In this document: positions 4,840-5,813 of the stretch, one piece after another | Numbering within the stretch: position 1 is the stretch's first letter | How the letters are laid out: every line of letters begins with the position of its first letter | NCBI GenBank assembly: GCA_021815245.1 | Contig: JAKAHF010000181.1 | Location: forward strand, 1-5,813 | Direction of reading: 5' to 3' | Source: Actinomycetes bacterium | Lineage (GTDB): Bacteria > Actinomycetota > Thermoleophilia > RBG-16-64-13 | DNA: 5,813 bases | Program-made: the position numbers and the translations under genes | Notes under the pieces: model-generated | Seen by the model: the letters and a program-made list of their open reading frames with translations, nothing else | Told to the model about the DNA's origin: nothing | Database searches by the model: none

Positions 4840-5813
4840 TTGCCACCCTTGAGCAGCCGCCCTAGGATGTGACCCCCGTCACCCAAGGCCAACGCGGTGA
4901 CCCGGTCGCCCGGTCGGAGTTTGATCTCGCCCCGCGGCACGAGCGGGGTGTCGTTGCGAATCACCGACACGATCACCGTCTCTGGCGGAGGGTGGAGGTC
5001 TTGCAGTGCCATGCCGACGCCCGGGTCGCTCGCTTCGAGAATGAACTCATATGGATGGAGCCCGAAGATGTGCTCGGCCCGGCGCCGCTCGAAGCTGATG
5101 CGCCGGCGATCCCGCCGCGCGATCGCCGATCCGTAGGCCCTGATGATGTCGCTGCGCAGAAGCAGACCGATAGGAGTCTGTTGATCGTCCCGGGTCACGA
5201 CCGGAATGTAGCCGACCTCCAGCATCCCCGCCTGCTTCACCACTTCGTCGAGGGTCTCGTCGGCGAAGGCGGTGATGGGGTTCGCGGCGCGGATATCGGC
5301 GACCGACGCGTCGGCCGCACCATACACAAGGGCCTTTTCGAGATCGGCCAACGTCACGACGCCTTCGAGGCGTCCATGCGAATCGAGCACCATCGCCCCG
5401 CGATGGCCGGTTCCGCGGAAGAACGACTGCAGTTCGCTTAGGCGCATGCCCCCGCTGACGGTCCAACTGTCGTCGATGCGCGTCATGGCCTCCTCCACAC
5501 TGATCGGGTGGAGAGCTCCCGCACGCTTGCCGGCGAAATCGATGCCGCGGCGTACCAGCTTCAAGGTGTAGATGCTCTCGGGCTCGAACCGGGAGGCAAG
5601 CAAGGTCGCGACCACCGTCGCGAACATCAGCGGCAACATGATGCGGTAGTCGAGGGTCATCTCGAACAGAATGACGATGGAAGTGACCGGGGCGCGCGCC
5701 GCGCCCGCGAAGACGGCCGCCATGCCCACGGCCGCGTAGGCGCCACTGCTGGCGGTGACCCCGGGAAAGAGCGTTTGCATGATCTTGCCGTATGAACCCC
5801 CCAGCATGGCTCC
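4830..5813 (-). CDS. ClC-family chloride channel/transporter with CBS pair and TrkA-C domain (5' end beyond window)
   Basis: 327 codons of a larger gene. The frame runs through the window edge as Gly-Ala before the Met at 5807, which matches the internal GAMLGG motif of ClC proteins, so that Met is not the start. The first 92 residues are the end of the channel: GAYAAVGMAAVFAGAARAP, VTSIVILFEMT, and SIYTLKLVRRG, where the Tyr (codon 5568-5570) corresponds to the central chloride-coordinating Tyr of ClC-ec1. Next come two CBS domains, about 103-160 (VEEAMTR, AMVLDSHGRLEGVVTLADL) and 167-226 (ADETLDEVV, GYIPVV, IGLLLRSDII), which in the family bind adenine nucleotides. A TrkA-C/RCK-C domain lies at about 248-318 (PRGEIKLRPGDRVTALA). 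The protein is membrane-embedded and moves chloride, or exchanges it for protons. The gating Glu region is outside the window, so channel and antiporter cannot be separated. It converges on the secreted-protein gene with a 48-bp gap. Confidence 0.93.
   Translation of the reverse strand, partial: GAMLGGSYGKIMQTLFPGVTASSGAYAAVGMAAVFAGAARAPVTSIVILFEMTLDYRIMLPLMFATVVATLLASRFEPESIYTLKLVRRGIDFAGKRAGALHPISVEEAMTRIDDSWTVSGGMRLSELQSFFRGTGHRGAMVLDSHGRLEGVVTLADLEKALVYGAADASVADIRAANPITAFADETLDEVVKQAGMLEVGYIPVVTRDDQQTPIGLLLRSDIIRAYGSAIARRDRRRISFERRRAEHIFGLHPYEFILEASDPGVGMALQDLHPPPETVIVSVIRNDTPLVPRGEIKLRPGDRVTALALGDGGHILGRLLKGGNYR

Overview
The window is GC-rich, compact bacterial DNA with strong Shine-Dalgarno sequences and frequent GTG starts (three of the four starts visible). 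The gene set is a TCA-cycle pair, a flavin/iron-sulfur ene-reductase-like enzyme, a coiled-coil NlpC/P60 hydrolase, a secreted protein resembling PxKF-domain proteins, and a ClC channel with CBS and TrkA-C domains. Together these suggest a Gram-positive actinobacterium, possibly an anaerobic Coriobacteriia-like lineage. That placement is an inference from gene types and composition, not a proven assignment.

Left part (1-2474, plus strand): the last 27 codons of what looks like an aconitase, then 24 bp later a complete homodimeric-type NADP isocitrate dehydrogenase (icd), then 35 bp later a stand-alone NADH:flavin oxidoreductase of the Old Yellow Enzyme/2,4-dienoyl-CoA reductase family with a C-terminal iron-sulfur cysteine motif. 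The spacing and common strand fit one operon. Aconitase and Icd would perform consecutive steps from citrate to 2-oxoglutarate. The flavoenzyme may simply be co-transcribed.

Middle part (2475-4781, plus strand): a 136-bp gap with a consensus -10 box and an inverted repeat leads into an exported NlpC/P60 peptidoglycan hydrolase. A 158-bp gap follows, then a secreted two-domain protein of unknown function. This second gap can fold so that a 10-bp helix closes a two-hairpin domain and covers the ribosome binding site of the secreted protein. It is the most interesting non-coding signal here, but a promoter-like pair in the same stretch is a competing explanation.

Right part (4830-5813, minus strand, running off the window): the C-terminal half of a ClC-family chloride channel/transporter followed by two CBS domains and a TrkA-C domain. 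It converges on the secreted-protein gene with a 48-bp gap and no obvious terminator.

I see no tRNA, rRNA, CRISPR array, insertion sequence or phage gene. Apart from the leader RNA candidate and some residue-level oddities, the region looks like ordinary chromosomal core and cell-envelope DNA, and I do not see a clear new multi-gene system.
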